From Bacteroidia bacterium (GTDB taxonomy: Bacteria > Bacteroidota > Bacteroidia > Bacteroidales > Marinilabiliaceae), in contig JAUNDI010000001.1 of assembly GCA_030526155.1 (NCBI GenBank), forward strand, positions 62,001 to 126,000: 64,000 nucleotides of DNA, written 5' to 3'. Of the stretch, positions 47,801-56,858 are shown in pieces (the stretch's first letter is position 1; every line of letters starts with the position of its first letter). The position numbers and the translations under genes were made by a program. The notes under the pieces are model-generated. The model was not told the origin of the DNA. It was given only the letters and a program-made list of their open reading frames with translations, and made no database searches.

Positions 47801-48022
47801 CATCGAACGTATCTTCTTCTCGAGAGGGTCTGTAACTTCAAGCTCCATCTGGTGAGCCGATGCGCCAGGGTATGTGGCTACTACCATTGCCATCTTGACC
47901 TTTATCTCAGGGTCTTCAAGCTTACTCATATTCAAAGCAGAGAATAGTCCGCCGATAACGAGTATAGCAACCAAAAAGTTTATGAGATTACGATTATTGA
48001 AACCAATTCTTGAAATGTCCAT
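44885..48022 (-). CDS. RND-family efflux transporter permease
   Basis: Proton-driven inner-membrane pump of 1,045 residues with 12 membrane helices and two large periplasmic loops. The first helix follows RNLINFLVAILVIGG. Helix 4 carries GMLVDNAIVIVDG: the proton-relay Asp is kept and the second Asp is Asn, as in many Bacteroidota and metal-type RND pumps. The C-terminal half has GTLGLIGMLIKNGIVLMDE. The substrate cannot be predicted. The gene lies 51 bases after the adaptor gene. Confidence 0.95.
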   Translation of the reverse strand: MDISRIGFNNRNLINFLVAILVIGGLFSALNMSKLEDPEIKVKMAMVVATYPGASAHQMELEVTDPLEKKIRSMGNIDNIESYSMNDIAILQVELESTVNDGDVEQFWDLLRRRVNDCAALLPEGVTTQVRDDFGDVYGMFYALTGDGVPEQLLGDYAELIKRELNDLDGVSRVDIYGKRAENINISLKQDRMSNMGVSPVEVLSTLNGQNKTNYTGYFDNGDYRLRVTVSDKFKTVDEIGKMIIQGHDNDQLRLRDIADIEEGTAESCRNELLYDGEHAIGILIAAQSGTDILKIGASVEKKLEELTETRLPAGVECNKIFYQPQRVSESLGTFIINLIESVAIVVVILMIFMGLKSGMIIGASLIITVLGSFLFLSAADGTMQRVSLASFVLAMGMLVDNAIVIVDGILVDLKAGKSRMEALTSIGKQTAMPLLGATLIAILAFLPIYMSPDTAGIYVRDLFIVLAVSLLLSWVLALLHVPLMADSMLKAEKSNNEGEDNDDMYTGKVYVILSRILNWNLKHRVTIVVSMVILLILSGIGYTQMRQGFFPDMVYDQLYMEYKLPEGNNYTKVKKDLAEIEAYLKTRKEVTRVTTSIGGTPGRYNLVRSIALPSLSYGELIIDFESPEALVDNLDNIQEELSKRYPDAYLKLKRYNLMFKKYPIEAQFLGPDPEVLHQLADSARHIMETTPEVCLITTNWEPMQPVLTVEYDQPAARALGLSRSDVSMSLLTATGGIPIGSFYDGSHAKTVYVKSTDTEGKALEDLGNTSIFSTIPSISGLLTKESLVKVKSGNVDKEEVIEKLLSTTPLRQVSNGINIEWEPTVIPRYNGQRSQRVQCSPAPGIETEKAWRAVAQKIEKIELPAGYSLNWQGEKVASTRSMKYLFKNFPLAIILMIAILIMLFKDYKKPTIIFCCIPFVIVGVVAVMLLTGKTFNFVAIVGTLGLIGMLIKNGIVLMDEIALQLSKGKEPVKALIESSQSRLRPVMMASLTTILGMIPLLPDSMFGSLAASIMGGLLFATFITLFFVPVLYALFFHIHNDGRE

Positions 48023-48073
48023 GTTGTAATCTATTGATTCGTCAATATCTACTAATATGAAAGAATTTTATGA

Positions 48074-49138
48074 CTAAAGCAATTTGCCTACATTTGCTGC
48101 TGATGGCTCACTCATAGTTTTAACAGTGTCACCATTATCTACATGATGGATACCAGAACTTATTATCACGTCGCCCTCCTTTACCTCATTAGATACTATC
48201 TCGCACATGCCATTACTCTTTAGTTTCATAATGCTCACGTTACGTTTTGATGCCTTGTCATTCTCCACTACATATACGTATGTCTCACCATTGCTATTAC
48301 ATACAGCCGATGTAGGTACACTCATCTCGTTTGACTCCTCCTCTTGTGATATTATGCTTACCATGGTATTCATACCTACCGATGGTATAGGCTGGTCGGC
48401 CACCTCTACAAGTTGCAATCTCACAGGGTAAAGCTGATTAGCATTTGCCTTTGGGGTTATATTTATAAGGTTCAATGTATATATCTTGCCAGGGTATACG
48501 TCAAATGTGCAAGAGAACGACTTAAATCTCTCTCTCTTCACATACTCGCTTGCAGGGAGATTTATCTCAACTATCATCGACTTAGAAGACATCATAGATA
48601 TCACAGGCATACCTGCTGCTACTATCTCATTCTCGTCCATCATATGCTTCTGTATGTAGCCATCATATGGTGCTGTTATCTTTGTATATCCTACCTGGTT
48701 ACGAGCATTGTTCAGCTTTGCTGTTATCTGTTTTAGGCCACTAACAGCCCTATCGTAGTTACTCTTTGTAGTAGCAGAGTCGGCATATAGCGCCATCACA
48801 CGCTCACAGTCGCCCTTTACCTGAGCATACTCAGCCTCTATAGCATTCAGCTGCAACTCATAGTCAGATGGATCCATAACCACAAGTATATCCCCCTTAT
48901 GGACGAACTCACCCTCCTTAGCCTTATACTCCTGTATTCTTCCTGCCACCTTGAATGATAAGCTAGCATCATCAGCCGCCTTAACCTTACCTGGATATTG
49001 TATAGTATTTTGAGGTGAAGCGCCCGTTACTGTAGTTGTGCGAACCATTTTTGCTTTTTGTTGGCGGTCCTCATTTCTAGAGCATGATATTAACAAACTG
49101 GCCATCAATGCCGAACACATTATAAATACACCCTTCAT
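48074..49138 (-). CDS. RND efflux periplasmic adaptor lipoprotein
   Basis: Membrane-fusion protein of 354 residues linking the pump to TolC. It has a lipoprotein signal (ALMASLLISC), a split biotinyl-lipoyl domain (VAGRIQEYKAKEGEFVHKGDIL and ITAPYDGYIQK), an intervening coiled-coil hairpin, a beta-barrel domain and a membrane-proximal domain. It is the first gene of the efflux operon. No TetR- or MarR-type repressor gene is adjacent. Confidence 0.93.
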   Translation of the reverse strand: MKGVFIMCSALMASLLISCSRNEDRQQKAKMVRTTTVTGASPQNTIQYPGKVKAADDASLSFKVAGRIQEYKAKEGEFVHKGDILVVMDPSDYELQLNAIEAEYAQVKGDCERVMALYADSATTKSNYDRAVSGLKQITAKLNNARNQVGYTKITAPYDGYIQKHMMDENEIVAAGMPVISMMSSKSMIVEINLPASEYVKRERFKSFSCTFDVYPGKIYTLNLINITPKANANQLYPVRLQLVEVADQPIPSVGMNTMVSIISQEEESNEMSVPTSAVCNSNGETYVYVVENDKASKRNVSIMKLKSNGMCEIVSNEVKEGDVIISSGIHHVDNGDTVKTMSEPSAANVGKLL

Positions 49139-49466
49139 ATTTTATGTTTTATAGTTTACTAGTTGCTGTGTTTCTAAGGTTTCTCAGAAACAGATACGAA
49201 GTTATACACAAACTCTCTAATAGAAAAATCAAATACACATTAAATACTTTTTTCTTTGTTAAATTCTCAATTCTCAATTAGCATAAGATAATTTACAATG
49301 ACACCTTACGCTATATGTGAATTGACAATATTGTTCTCTATCCTTTGGTCTTTGTTCATTGTCTATATAGCATATGTATGCTATACCAAATAGCACACCA
49401 TAGCAATTGCCCCCCATAATGCATAGGGGTAATTTTGCACTTGAAAATCAGATAAAGAGAAAAAAC
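49139..49466 (+). other. Divergent intergenic region between efflux and second SusCD operons
   Basis: A/T-rich. The plus-strand promoter lies at 49407-49437. A perfect inverted repeat GTTTCTCAGAAAC (49179-49191) sits about 40 bp before the efflux adaptor gene and could be an operator. No TAnnTTTG element was found on the minus strand. No RNA gene or reading frame was recognised. Confidence 0.45.
49407..49437 (+). promoter_or_regulatory. Promoter of the second SusC/SusD operon
   Basis: TTG (49407-49409) and TAATTTTG (49430-49437) are separated by 20 bp. The spacer contains the near-palindrome CCCCCATAATGCATAGGGG. The leader to the ATG at 49467 is about 25 nt. Confidence 0.65.
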
Positions 49467-52400
49467 ATGGTAGAAGTAGGAACAAAGACAACACGCAAGA
49501 ACGTTATAGTAACGTTGCTTTTGCTGCTGACAGCATTGTCAGCCTCAGCACAAAATGTGCTACATGGTACAGTATTTGACAATAGAACACAAGAGCCACT
49601 CATTGGCGCAACTGTAGTAATTGAAGGAACAACAAAGGGAACACTAACCGATTTTGATGGCAACTTCTCCCTAAATATCCCTACAGAGCTACCAGCGACT
49701 ATCAATGTATCAATGGTTGGTTATCTACCAAACACAATCATTGTATATGATGAGTCAGAGAAGGTTGAGGTGTTCCTTAATGAGGATTTAAGAAAACTCT
49801 CAGAGGTCGTTGTAGTAGGTTATGGTAAGCAGAAACGTGGGTCGCTCACAGCTGCTATCGCATCAGTGAATAAGGACGAACTTAAGGGCGTCAACAACAG
49901 CAGTATCGACAATATGCTCGAGGGTATCTCTTCTGGCGTCATGGTATCTACCCCTGGTTCGCAGGTTGGCCAAGCCCCTATTATTAATATCAGAGGTGTA
50001 GCGTCTATCTCATCAAGTACCACTCCTTTGTACGTCATTGATGGTATAGCTATTAATACTACAGATATCGCATCTAATACCGATTACAACCCATTGGCTG
50101 ATATAAACCCTGCCGATATTAAGTCTATAGATATCCTCAAGGATGCAGCAGCAACAGCTATGTACGGTTCACGTGCTGCAGCAGGCGTAATATTGATTAC
50201 TACAAATTCGGGTTCAGCCGACCAGAAAACTAAGCTTACATACGACTATAACTTCGGTCTTAGCACAGCAACAAAGCTCTTCGAGCCAATGAATGCTGAG
50301 CAATATACCGAGATAAAGAATGAAGGATGGCTCAATAATGGTGGCAACGAGAAGGACCTCCCTTATGGTACTATGCTTGGTTCTGATGGTAAGGTAGTAA
50401 GCACAAACTGGGTCGACCTAGTATTCAGAACAGGTGTAACACAAAATCATAACCTTAATGTACAGGGTGGTAACGATAAGGCTACATACTACCTATCTTC
50501 TGGTTTAACAAAACAAGAGGGTATCACAGTAGATGCTAATTATGATCGTTTCTCCTTCAAGGCAAATGCCACATATAAGGCTAATAAATATCTCAACGTA
50601 GGTTTTAACTCTTCATACACCTACTCTAAGATACATACAGCAGATGATTCTCGTGGCGGCTCACTTGGTTCTATCGGAGGCCTTACTCGTCTTGCTTATG
50701 TAGATCTCCCAAATGTACCTGCTTACAATGAAGACGGCTCATTCTACGTATCGTCTGTCTCTCCTCAAAATCTAGGTAAGGGTAATAATAGAGTCGAGGT
50801 ATTCTACTACAATGTTATCTCTCTTATCGAGGGCGGCCAATATGGCGAGTCAAGAACAAACAGAATATTGGCAAGCCCTTACGCAGAACTTATACCTTTC
50901 AAAGGTTTGACTCTTAAGACACAGTATGGTATCGACTGGACTATTGTTCAAAATGAGAGTTTCCGTACCCCTATTACTGGTCCTGCTTATACTAGTGGCG
51001 GTTCTAGTTCAGTAGGTACATCTTGCTTGAAGTCGTGGACTTGGACCAATACCGCCGACTATAATTTCACAGTCGACAAGAATAGCTTTGATATCCTTGT
51101 CGGTGTCGAGGCAACAGAGAGCGTGAGAAAGGGATGGACAAGATCTGGCACAACACTTAGCAATAAGGATCAGATGTATGTAGAGGCAGACTACCTAACA
51201 TATGGTGGTAGCGGTTCGATAAGCGAGAGTTCTATGTTCTCTTATATCTCTAGATTGACATATGATTGGGACGACAAATATATGTTCTCTGCTAACTTCC
51301 GTCGCGATGGCTTGTCTAAGCTTGGTCGCAAATGGGGTAACTTCTGGGGCGTAAGTGCTGCATGGCGTATCAGTGATGAGAATTTCTTCGCAGGACTAAA
51401 GTCACGTCATATCGTAGACGACCTCAAGGTAAAGGCTAGTTATGGTGTAGTGGGTAATGCTAATGTCAATTGGTATGCATCAAAGACCATCTATTCCTCT
51501 TCTACTTTCAATGGCAATACCTCTTATGTATCATCAGGTATTAGCGACCCTAACCTTGGATGGGAGCAGACTGGTACATCCGACTTCGGTTTTACTGCTG
51601 CATTTCTTAACCATCGTCTTACGTTGGATGTCGATTACTTCAATTCGCAGTCAAAGGATCTTATCCTCGACTCTTCACAAGCATACTCTATAGGTATCGT
51701 AGGCTCGTCTATCTCTACAAACCTTGGTAAGGTAGAGAATAAGGGTTGGGAGATAAATATCGGTGCTACAGTTATCAACAAACGCAGATTTAAGTGGAAT
51801 ACCTCTTTCAATATCTCGTTTGTGAAGAATAAGGTACTTGAACTCGAGGACGACATCATTTATTCTAGCAGTACTCAAGCTAGCATCACTACAGAGGGCT
51901 ACTCTATGGGCCAGCTCTACGTCTACCCAACAGCAGGTGTAGATCCAGCAACTGGTCGACGTGTCGTAAAACTCAAGCAGGCCGATGGCTCATATATCAA
52001 TAATCTCCTCATATATAAGTATGGTAAGGGCGGCGCGCAACTCTATGAGATGGACGGTGAGACTCTATCGGGTCACTCTCTATCAGAATGGAAACCAGAG
52101 ATAGCAGGCAACACAAAGCCAACATATTTCGGCGGATGGAACAATACCTTCAAGTTTAGAAACTTCGATGCTAATGTCAATTTCCACTTCTCAGGAGGCA
52201 ACAAGATCCTAAATGCCATGAAGGCTACTCTCTCTGATGGTAGAATGTGGAGCGGTACAGAGAAGTACTACAAGGAGAGATGGCGTAAGCCAGGCGATAA
52301 GAGCCAATATGCTAAGCCATCATACAATGACAACTACTCTAATGGTACATCATACCTCAACTCAGATCTTATCGAGAAGGGCGATTTCATTAGATTGCAA

Positions 52401-52631
52401 AGTCTCTCATTGGGTTATAACTTCAATGTCAAGAATTGGCCAGCCGACTTAGGTATCAGCTCGTTCAGAGTATACTTCCAAGCACAAAACCTATTCTGCA
52501 TCACAAGTTATTCAGGTTTTGACCCAGAGATTAACTCTCACTCAGAGTCGTCTAACCTTCTATCAGGAATGGACTTGAACACTACACCTCTTTCAAGAAC
52601 ATTTACTTTTGGTGGTACTATTTCTTTCTAA
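49467..52631 (+). CDS. SusC/RagA-family TonB-linked outer-membrane transporter (second)
   Basis: TonB-dependent importer of 1,054 residues. A signal peptide (IVTLLLLLTALSASAQ) leads to a carboxypeptidase-regulatory-like domain (GTVFDNRTQEPLIGATVVIEG), the TonB-box-like EVVVVGYGKQKRG, the plug (YVIDGIAIN, GSRAAAGVILITTNSG) and the barrel, ending in FTFGGTISF. It lacks an STN domain. An apparent earlier start at 49407 lies upstream of the promoter -7 element and is ruled out. Its partner SusD and an M14 peptidase follow, pointing to peptide or protein capture. Confidence 0.95.
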   Translation: MVEVGTKTTRKNVIVTLLLLLTALSASAQNVLHGTVFDNRTQEPLIGATVVIEGTTKGTLTDFDGNFSLNIPTELPATINVSMVGYLPNTIIVYDESEKVEVFLNEDLRKLSEVVVVGYGKQKRGSLTAAIASVNKDELKGVNNSSIDNMLEGISSGVMVSTPGSQVGQAPIINIRGVASISSSTTPLYVIDGIAINTTDIASNTDYNPLADINPADIKSIDILKDAAATAMYGSRAAAGVILITTNSGSADQKTKLTYDYNFGLSTATKLFEPMNAEQYTEIKNEGWLNNGGNEKDLPYGTMLGSDGKVVSTNWVDLVFRTGVTQNHNLNVQGGNDKATYYLSSGLTKQEGITVDANYDRFSFKANATYKANKYLNVGFNSSYTYSKIHTADDSRGGSLGSIGGLTRLAYVDLPNVPAYNEDGSFYVSSVSPQNLGKGNNRVEVFYYNVISLIEGGQYGESRTNRILASPYAELIPFKGLTLKTQYGIDWTIVQNESFRTPITGPAYTSGGSSSVGTSCLKSWTWTNTADYNFTVDKNSFDILVGVEATESVRKGWTRSGTTLSNKDQMYVEADYLTYGGSGSISESSMFSYISRLTYDWDDKYMFSANFRRDGLSKLGRKWGNFWGVSAAWRISDENFFAGLKSRHIVDDLKVKASYGVVGNANVNWYASKTIYSSSTFNGNTSYVSSGISDPNLGWEQTGTSDFGFTAAFLNHRLTLDVDYFNSQSKDLILDSSQAYSIGIVGSSISTNLGKVENKGWEINIGATVINKRRFKWNTSFNISFVKNKVLELEDDIIYSSSTQASITTEGYSMGQLYVYPTAGVDPATGRRVVKLKQADGSYINNLLIYKYGKGGAQLYEMDGETLSGHSLSEWKPEIAGNTKPTYFGGWNNTFKFRNFDANVNFHFSGGNKILNAMKATLSDGRMWSGTEKYYKERWRKPGDKSQYAKPSYNDNYSNGTSYLNSDLIEKGDFIRLQSLSLGYNFNVKNWPADLGISSFRVYFQAQNLFCITSYSGFDPEINSHSESSNLLSGMDLNTTPLSRTFTFGGTISF

Positions 52632-52649
52632 CCTTAAAACGAATTTGAG

Positions 52650-54086
52650 ATGAATATAAACAGACACATATCATACGCTATAGCTTTATTAGGTATCACA
52701 TTCACTTCTTGTGGTGATGATTTCCTCGAGAAGAACCCACCTCTAGCCGTTACTGAAGACGATATCTACGCTTCAGAGACCTTGATAGATGCAACGATGA
52801 ATGGTGTATACACACGTTTCAAGAGTAGTAGCTTCGCTGGTGGCGCATTGGCTATCATAGGTGATAATAGAAGTGACGATTTTGTCAATACTGGTAATAA
52901 CAATTACTACCACGCCGAGACATATCTCATGACAGTAGGTTCTAATAACGTAATGAACCCAAATATCTTCAAGGCTGGCTATATCGCTATCAATGCTGCT
53001 AATACCCTAAAGGAGAATCTCGAAAAACGTTCAAACCTCCCTATAAGTGAGGAGAAGCGTAACGAGTACATAGCCAACTGTCTCTTCATTCGCGATCTCT
53101 CATGGTACTATCTCAGCCAGATATACTCTCAGCCATACGCATATGACCCTAATTCACTTGCTATACCTATTCACACAGAGGCGGTGACTGGTCCTGGTTA
53201 CAATAACGCACCATTATGGACCATCGGTCAGATATACGATCAGATTCTTGCCGACTTAAACGATGCTACTATTGCAGCATTGCCAGCTTATTCGTCTGAT
53301 TTCAATAGTACCGTACCTTCGCAAGCTGCAGCTCATATGCTCCGCCAACGTATCTACCTAGGCGAGAAAAGATGGCAAGATGCTATCAAAGAGGGTGAGG
53401 CTGTAGTAGGTTTCACTCTTAGTGAGAAGGTGGCTGATATGTTTGATGCCCCATATCACACCAACGAGAATATCTACTCTTTACCTTTCACCAATACCGA
53501 GAGGGGCTCTGGCAACCCTGCAAGCTACTTCTCTAAGGGCGTAGGTTATATAGATACTCTTAATATGCGTACAGGTATTCTCACTATTGAGGGCTACTAC
53601 CTTGATACCGATGCTCGTTCGGCATTCGTTACTCTCGACGCTAGCAAGAACAATCGACCAGTATGGTACGAGAAGTACAATGAGCACTCTGTACCTCTAG
53701 AGTGGATACATATCTTCCGCTATGGCGAGACTCTCCTTAATCTCTCAGAGGCCTATTACAATGCTGGTAACGAAGCTAAGGCTGCAGAGTTACTCCATAC
53801 AGTACGCTCTAGATCTATCAAAGAGGGCGATATTCTCGATGTGCTCTCTCTCTCGGGAGACAAACTCAAGGAGGCTATCTATAATGAGCGTCGACTCGAA
53901 TTCCTTGGCGAGGGACTAAGAGGTTACGATATCAGTAGACGTGCTGATAATTATGTTCATCCACTAGATAAACAATCAAATGGTAAGTGGGAGACAATAG
54001 TCGTTGCCACTCCAGATAACAAAACTACATACTGCTGGGCTCTTCCAGAGTACGAGAAACAGGTAAACCAATCTGCTAACTATTAA
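52650..54086 (+). CDS. SusD/RagB-family nutrient-binding lipoprotein (second)
   Basis: Outer-membrane lipoprotein of 478 residues (lipobox GITFTSC followed by GDDFLEKNPP, typical of SusD). Helical TPR features are visible in FIRDLSWYYLSQIYSQPYAY and AKAAELLHTVRSRSI, and NERRLEFLGEGLRGYDISRR is the family C-terminal signature. It lies 18 bases after the SusC gene and 13 before the peptidase gene. Confidence 0.94.
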   Translation: MNINRHISYAIALLGITFTSCGDDFLEKNPPLAVTEDDIYASETLIDATMNGVYTRFKSSSFAGGALAIIGDNRSDDFVNTGNNNYYHAETYLMTVGSNNVMNPNIFKAGYIAINAANTLKENLEKRSNLPISEEKRNEYIANCLFIRDLSWYYLSQIYSQPYAYDPNSLAIPIHTEAVTGPGYNNAPLWTIGQIYDQILADLNDATIAALPAYSSDFNSTVPSQAAAHMLRQRIYLGEKRWQDAIKEGEAVVGFTLSEKVADMFDAPYHTNENIYSLPFTNTERGSGNPASYFSKGVGYIDTLNMRTGILTIEGYYLDTDARSAFVTLDASKNNRPVWYEKYNEHSVPLEWIHIFRYGETLLNLSEAYYNAGNEAKAAELLHTVRSRSIKEGDILDVLSLSGDKLKEAIYNERRLEFLGEGLRGYDISRRADNYVHPLDKQSNGKWETIVVATPDNKTTYCWALPEYEKQVNQSANY

Positions 54087-54099
54087 ATCTATACACGAC

Positions 54100-56694
54100 A
54101 TGAGAAAGATACTTTATGCTCTCCTTTCATTCGTTCTGCTCATCCCATCAGTAGCAGATGCACAAAATGATTATTACTTCGCCAAGGGCGAGACATTCAA
54201 TAAGGATATCCCTACACCTCAAGAGTTCTTCGGTTTTGAGATAGGCAAGGCGCTTGTCAGATATGATAAGGTAGTGGAGTATTACAAGCTCCTTGCCGAG
54301 AAGTCAGATCGCGCACTCTTCGAGGTCATAGGTCATAGCTGGGAGAATCGTGATTATGTCATCCTCACAGTATCTACCCCAGAAAATATCAAGAACATAG
54401 AGTCGATACGTGAGAATCACCTTAAGCTTGTCGACCCAAAGCAGTCGGTAGGCGATTATGCTGACCAAAAGGTTATTGTCCAATTAGGCTATAATGTTCA
54501 TGGTGGCGAGCTCGCTGGTACAGATGCCTCGGTATTGGCAGCTTATTACTTCGTAGCTAGTGAGAATCCAGAGACTCTCAAACAACTCAGCGAGGCTGTA
54601 GTTCTCCTCGAGCCAGCACTTAACCCTGATGGTCGTGAACGTGCTGCTACATTCTACAATGAGTTCCACTCGTTCCCACGTGTCACAGATCCTGCCGATA
54701 TAGAGCACTCCTATGGTTTCGCACCTCATCGTGGCAACCATTTCTATGCCGACCTCAATCGCGATTGGTTCTCCCTCATCCACCCAGAGAGTAATGCACG
54801 TATAGAGTACTACCATAAGTGGTATCCTAATATCTATCTCGACTACCACGAGATGGGTAGCGAGTCAAACTACTACTTTGAGCCTTCTCCTGAGCGTAGC
54901 ACATGGAACTATACCATACCTCAAGAGACATACACAAAGCTAAATGTACTCCTTGCTAAGTATTTCGGCGAGGCTCTTGACGAGGTGGGTGCACTATACT
55001 TCACTCGTGAGAATTTCGATAATATCTCGCCTATCTATGGCTCTACATATCCCGACTTCCAGGGCGGCGTTGGTACTACTCTAGAGGTAGGTAGCTCAAA
55101 AGGTGTAGCAGTAGAGACTAGTGTTGGTGTACGCGAGTTCGCTTTCAATATCAGAGAGAATGTACGTACCTCTATCGCAGCCCTCAAAGTTGGTGTAGAG
55201 CAGAAGCAGACTTTCCTCAAGCACCAAGAGGACTTCTTCAAGAGTGCTATCACAGAGGGTGCCAAGAGAGCCGAGAAGTACTACGTCTTTGGTAGCGAAA
55301 CAGATAAGGGAATCACTCGTATCTTCCTTAATAATCTGCTCACTCATCGTGTAGACGTTTATGCCCTCGCACAAGATATCCAGCTCAATGGTAAGAACTT
55401 CAAGAAGGGCTCAGCATATGTAGTCCCTGTCTCTCAGCCTCAATATCGCGTAGTAAATGCCGCCTTCGAAGAACGTACAGAGTTTGTAGATAGCATATTC
55501 ATGGATATAACCGCTTGGGGTACTGTACATGGCTTTGGTGTCCCTTATGCTAAGGCTAAGGTAGCCTCTCTAGGCGATAAGATTACAGAGAAGCCTATCG
55601 TCGAGCCTGGTAAAATAGATAGAAAGAGCGATTATGCTTATGTATTTAGCTATTCCGACTATCTCACTCCTCGCACTCTCATTAATCTTCTAGATAATAA
55701 TATCATCGTCAAGGCTGCATTCAAACCTTTCGAGGTGGAGACTACGGAGGGCATCAAGCAATTCTCTCGTGGTAGCATCGTAATACCTGTTCAATATCAG
55801 ACGGTATCTTCGTCAGAACTTTACGATATCATCCGTAATGCAGTAGCTGAGACAGGTATAAATGTCTATGGCATTCCTACAGGAGCACACGTGGGTAACG
55901 GAATCGACCTCGGTAGCGATAATATCTCTCGTATCTATAAACCACAGGTGGCTACTATCGTAGGCGATGGTATCGATTGGACCGAGGTAGGTGAGATATG
56001 GTATCTTCTTGGTAATAGATTCAATATTCCATTGACTAAGATTAATGCTAACTCCGTAGCTCGTGTAAATCTTAGCAGATATACATCTATCATCCTCGCC
56101 GATGGCTCTTACAATAATCTTCCTAAGTCGTTCGTGGACGACTTGCGCCTATGGGTTAGAAATGGTGGCGTACTCATCACCATAAAGCGTGCCTCACAGT
56201 GGGCTATAGAGCAGGGGCTTGTAGAAGGCTATGCCTCTGCTAAGGATGCTAAGGGAGAGAGGCCCTCAGCATCTCAAAATATAGAGCGTTTCGACTATGC
56301 TACACAACGCGAGAAGTTAGGTCCTAAGCGCATAGGTGGAGCTATCTTTAAGGCCGACCTCGATATTACAAATCCTCTAGCCTTTGGCTTTGAGAGTCGT
56401 GAGTTCTACGCTATCAAGACGGGCAACTCACTCCTCCCTCGTCCTTCCAATAACTACTCGGTACTCCTTCAGTTTGATAAGTCGCCTCTCGTTAGCGGTT
56501 ATGTCTCAAAGGAGAACCAGAAACTTGTAGCCAATGCACCTCATATCACATTCGGCAATAACGGTCGTGGCACAGTAGTACTCTTCAACGAGTCGCCTAC
56601 ATTCCGTGGCTATTGGCTCAATACTGGCCGTTTCCTCACCAATGCACTCTTCTTTGGCAGCAAGGTAAGCGTTGGTGGTCGCTATAGACCATAA
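54100..56694 (+). CDS. Secreted M14-family zinc carboxypeptidase
   Basis: An 864-residue metallopeptidase with a signal peptide (LSFVLLIPSVADAQ). Zinc ligands are probably His134 and Glu137 (NVHGGELAG) and His250 (DYHEMGSES). NPDGRER follows the first pair, and Glu329 (TTLEVGSS) is the likely catalytic Glu. A C-terminal GATase1-like domain (IILADGSYNNLPKSFVDDL ... NGGVLI, about 665-710) is typical of large Bacteroidota members. It probably trims peptides before or during import by the adjacent SusCD pair. The operon ends with the hairpin at 56723. Confidence 0.9.
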   Translation: MRKILYALLSFVLLIPSVADAQNDYYFAKGETFNKDIPTPQEFFGFEIGKALVRYDKVVEYYKLLAEKSDRALFEVIGHSWENRDYVILTVSTPENIKNIESIRENHLKLVDPKQSVGDYADQKVIVQLGYNVHGGELAGTDASVLAAYYFVASENPETLKQLSEAVVLLEPALNPDGRERAATFYNEFHSFPRVTDPADIEHSYGFAPHRGNHFYADLNRDWFSLIHPESNARIEYYHKWYPNIYLDYHEMGSESNYYFEPSPERSTWNYTIPQETYTKLNVLLAKYFGEALDEVGALYFTRENFDNISPIYGSTYPDFQGGVGTTLEVGSSKGVAVETSVGVREFAFNIRENVRTSIAALKVGVEQKQTFLKHQEDFFKSAITEGAKRAEKYYVFGSETDKGITRIFLNNLLTHRVDVYALAQDIQLNGKNFKKGSAYVVPVSQPQYRVVNAAFEERTEFVDSIFMDITAWGTVHGFGVPYAKAKVASLGDKITEKPIVEPGKIDRKSDYAYVFSYSDYLTPRTLINLLDNNIIVKAAFKPFEVETTEGIKQFSRGSIVIPVQYQTVSSSELYDIIRNAVAETGINVYGIPTGAHVGNGIDLGSDNISRIYKPQVATIVGDGIDWTEVGEIWYLLGNRFNIPLTKINANSVARVNLSRYTSIILADGSYNNLPKSFVDDLRLWVRNGGVLITIKRASQWAIEQGLVEGYASAKDAKGERPSASQNIERFDYATQREKLGPKRIGGAIFKADLDITNPLAFGFESREFYAIKTGNSLLPRPSNNYSVLLQFDKSPLVSGYVSKENQKLVANAPHITFGNNGRGTVVLFNESPTFRGYWLNTGRFLTNALFFGSKVSVGGRYRP

Positions 56695-56722
56695 TACGCA
56701 ATCGTTAATACTTTTTTCTACT

Positions 56723-56765
56723 GGTGTATTTCTCTATCGCATAGCATGTGGTAGAGAAATATACC
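56723..56765 (+). terminator. Hairpin after the M14 peptidase gene
   Basis: Stem GGTGTATTTCTCTA / TAGAGAAATATACC (one G-T pair) with a 15-nt loop. No strong T-run follows, so it may be a 3'-end stabiliser or weak terminator. Confidence 0.6.
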
Positions 56766-56800
56766 ATGTTTATGTTATTTCGTATCCCTCAGCCTAGCAG

Positions 56801-56808
56801 TAATTTTG
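56801..56808 (+). promoter_or_regulatory. -7 element TAATTTTG for the PstS-like gene
   Basis: TAATTTTG matches TAnnTTTG and is identical to the element of the second SusC operon. The leader is about 45 nt. Confidence 0.6.
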
Positions 56809-56858
56809 CTATCGACAAAAACAGATAGGAATACTCACACATTAAAAACTATTAGGCA

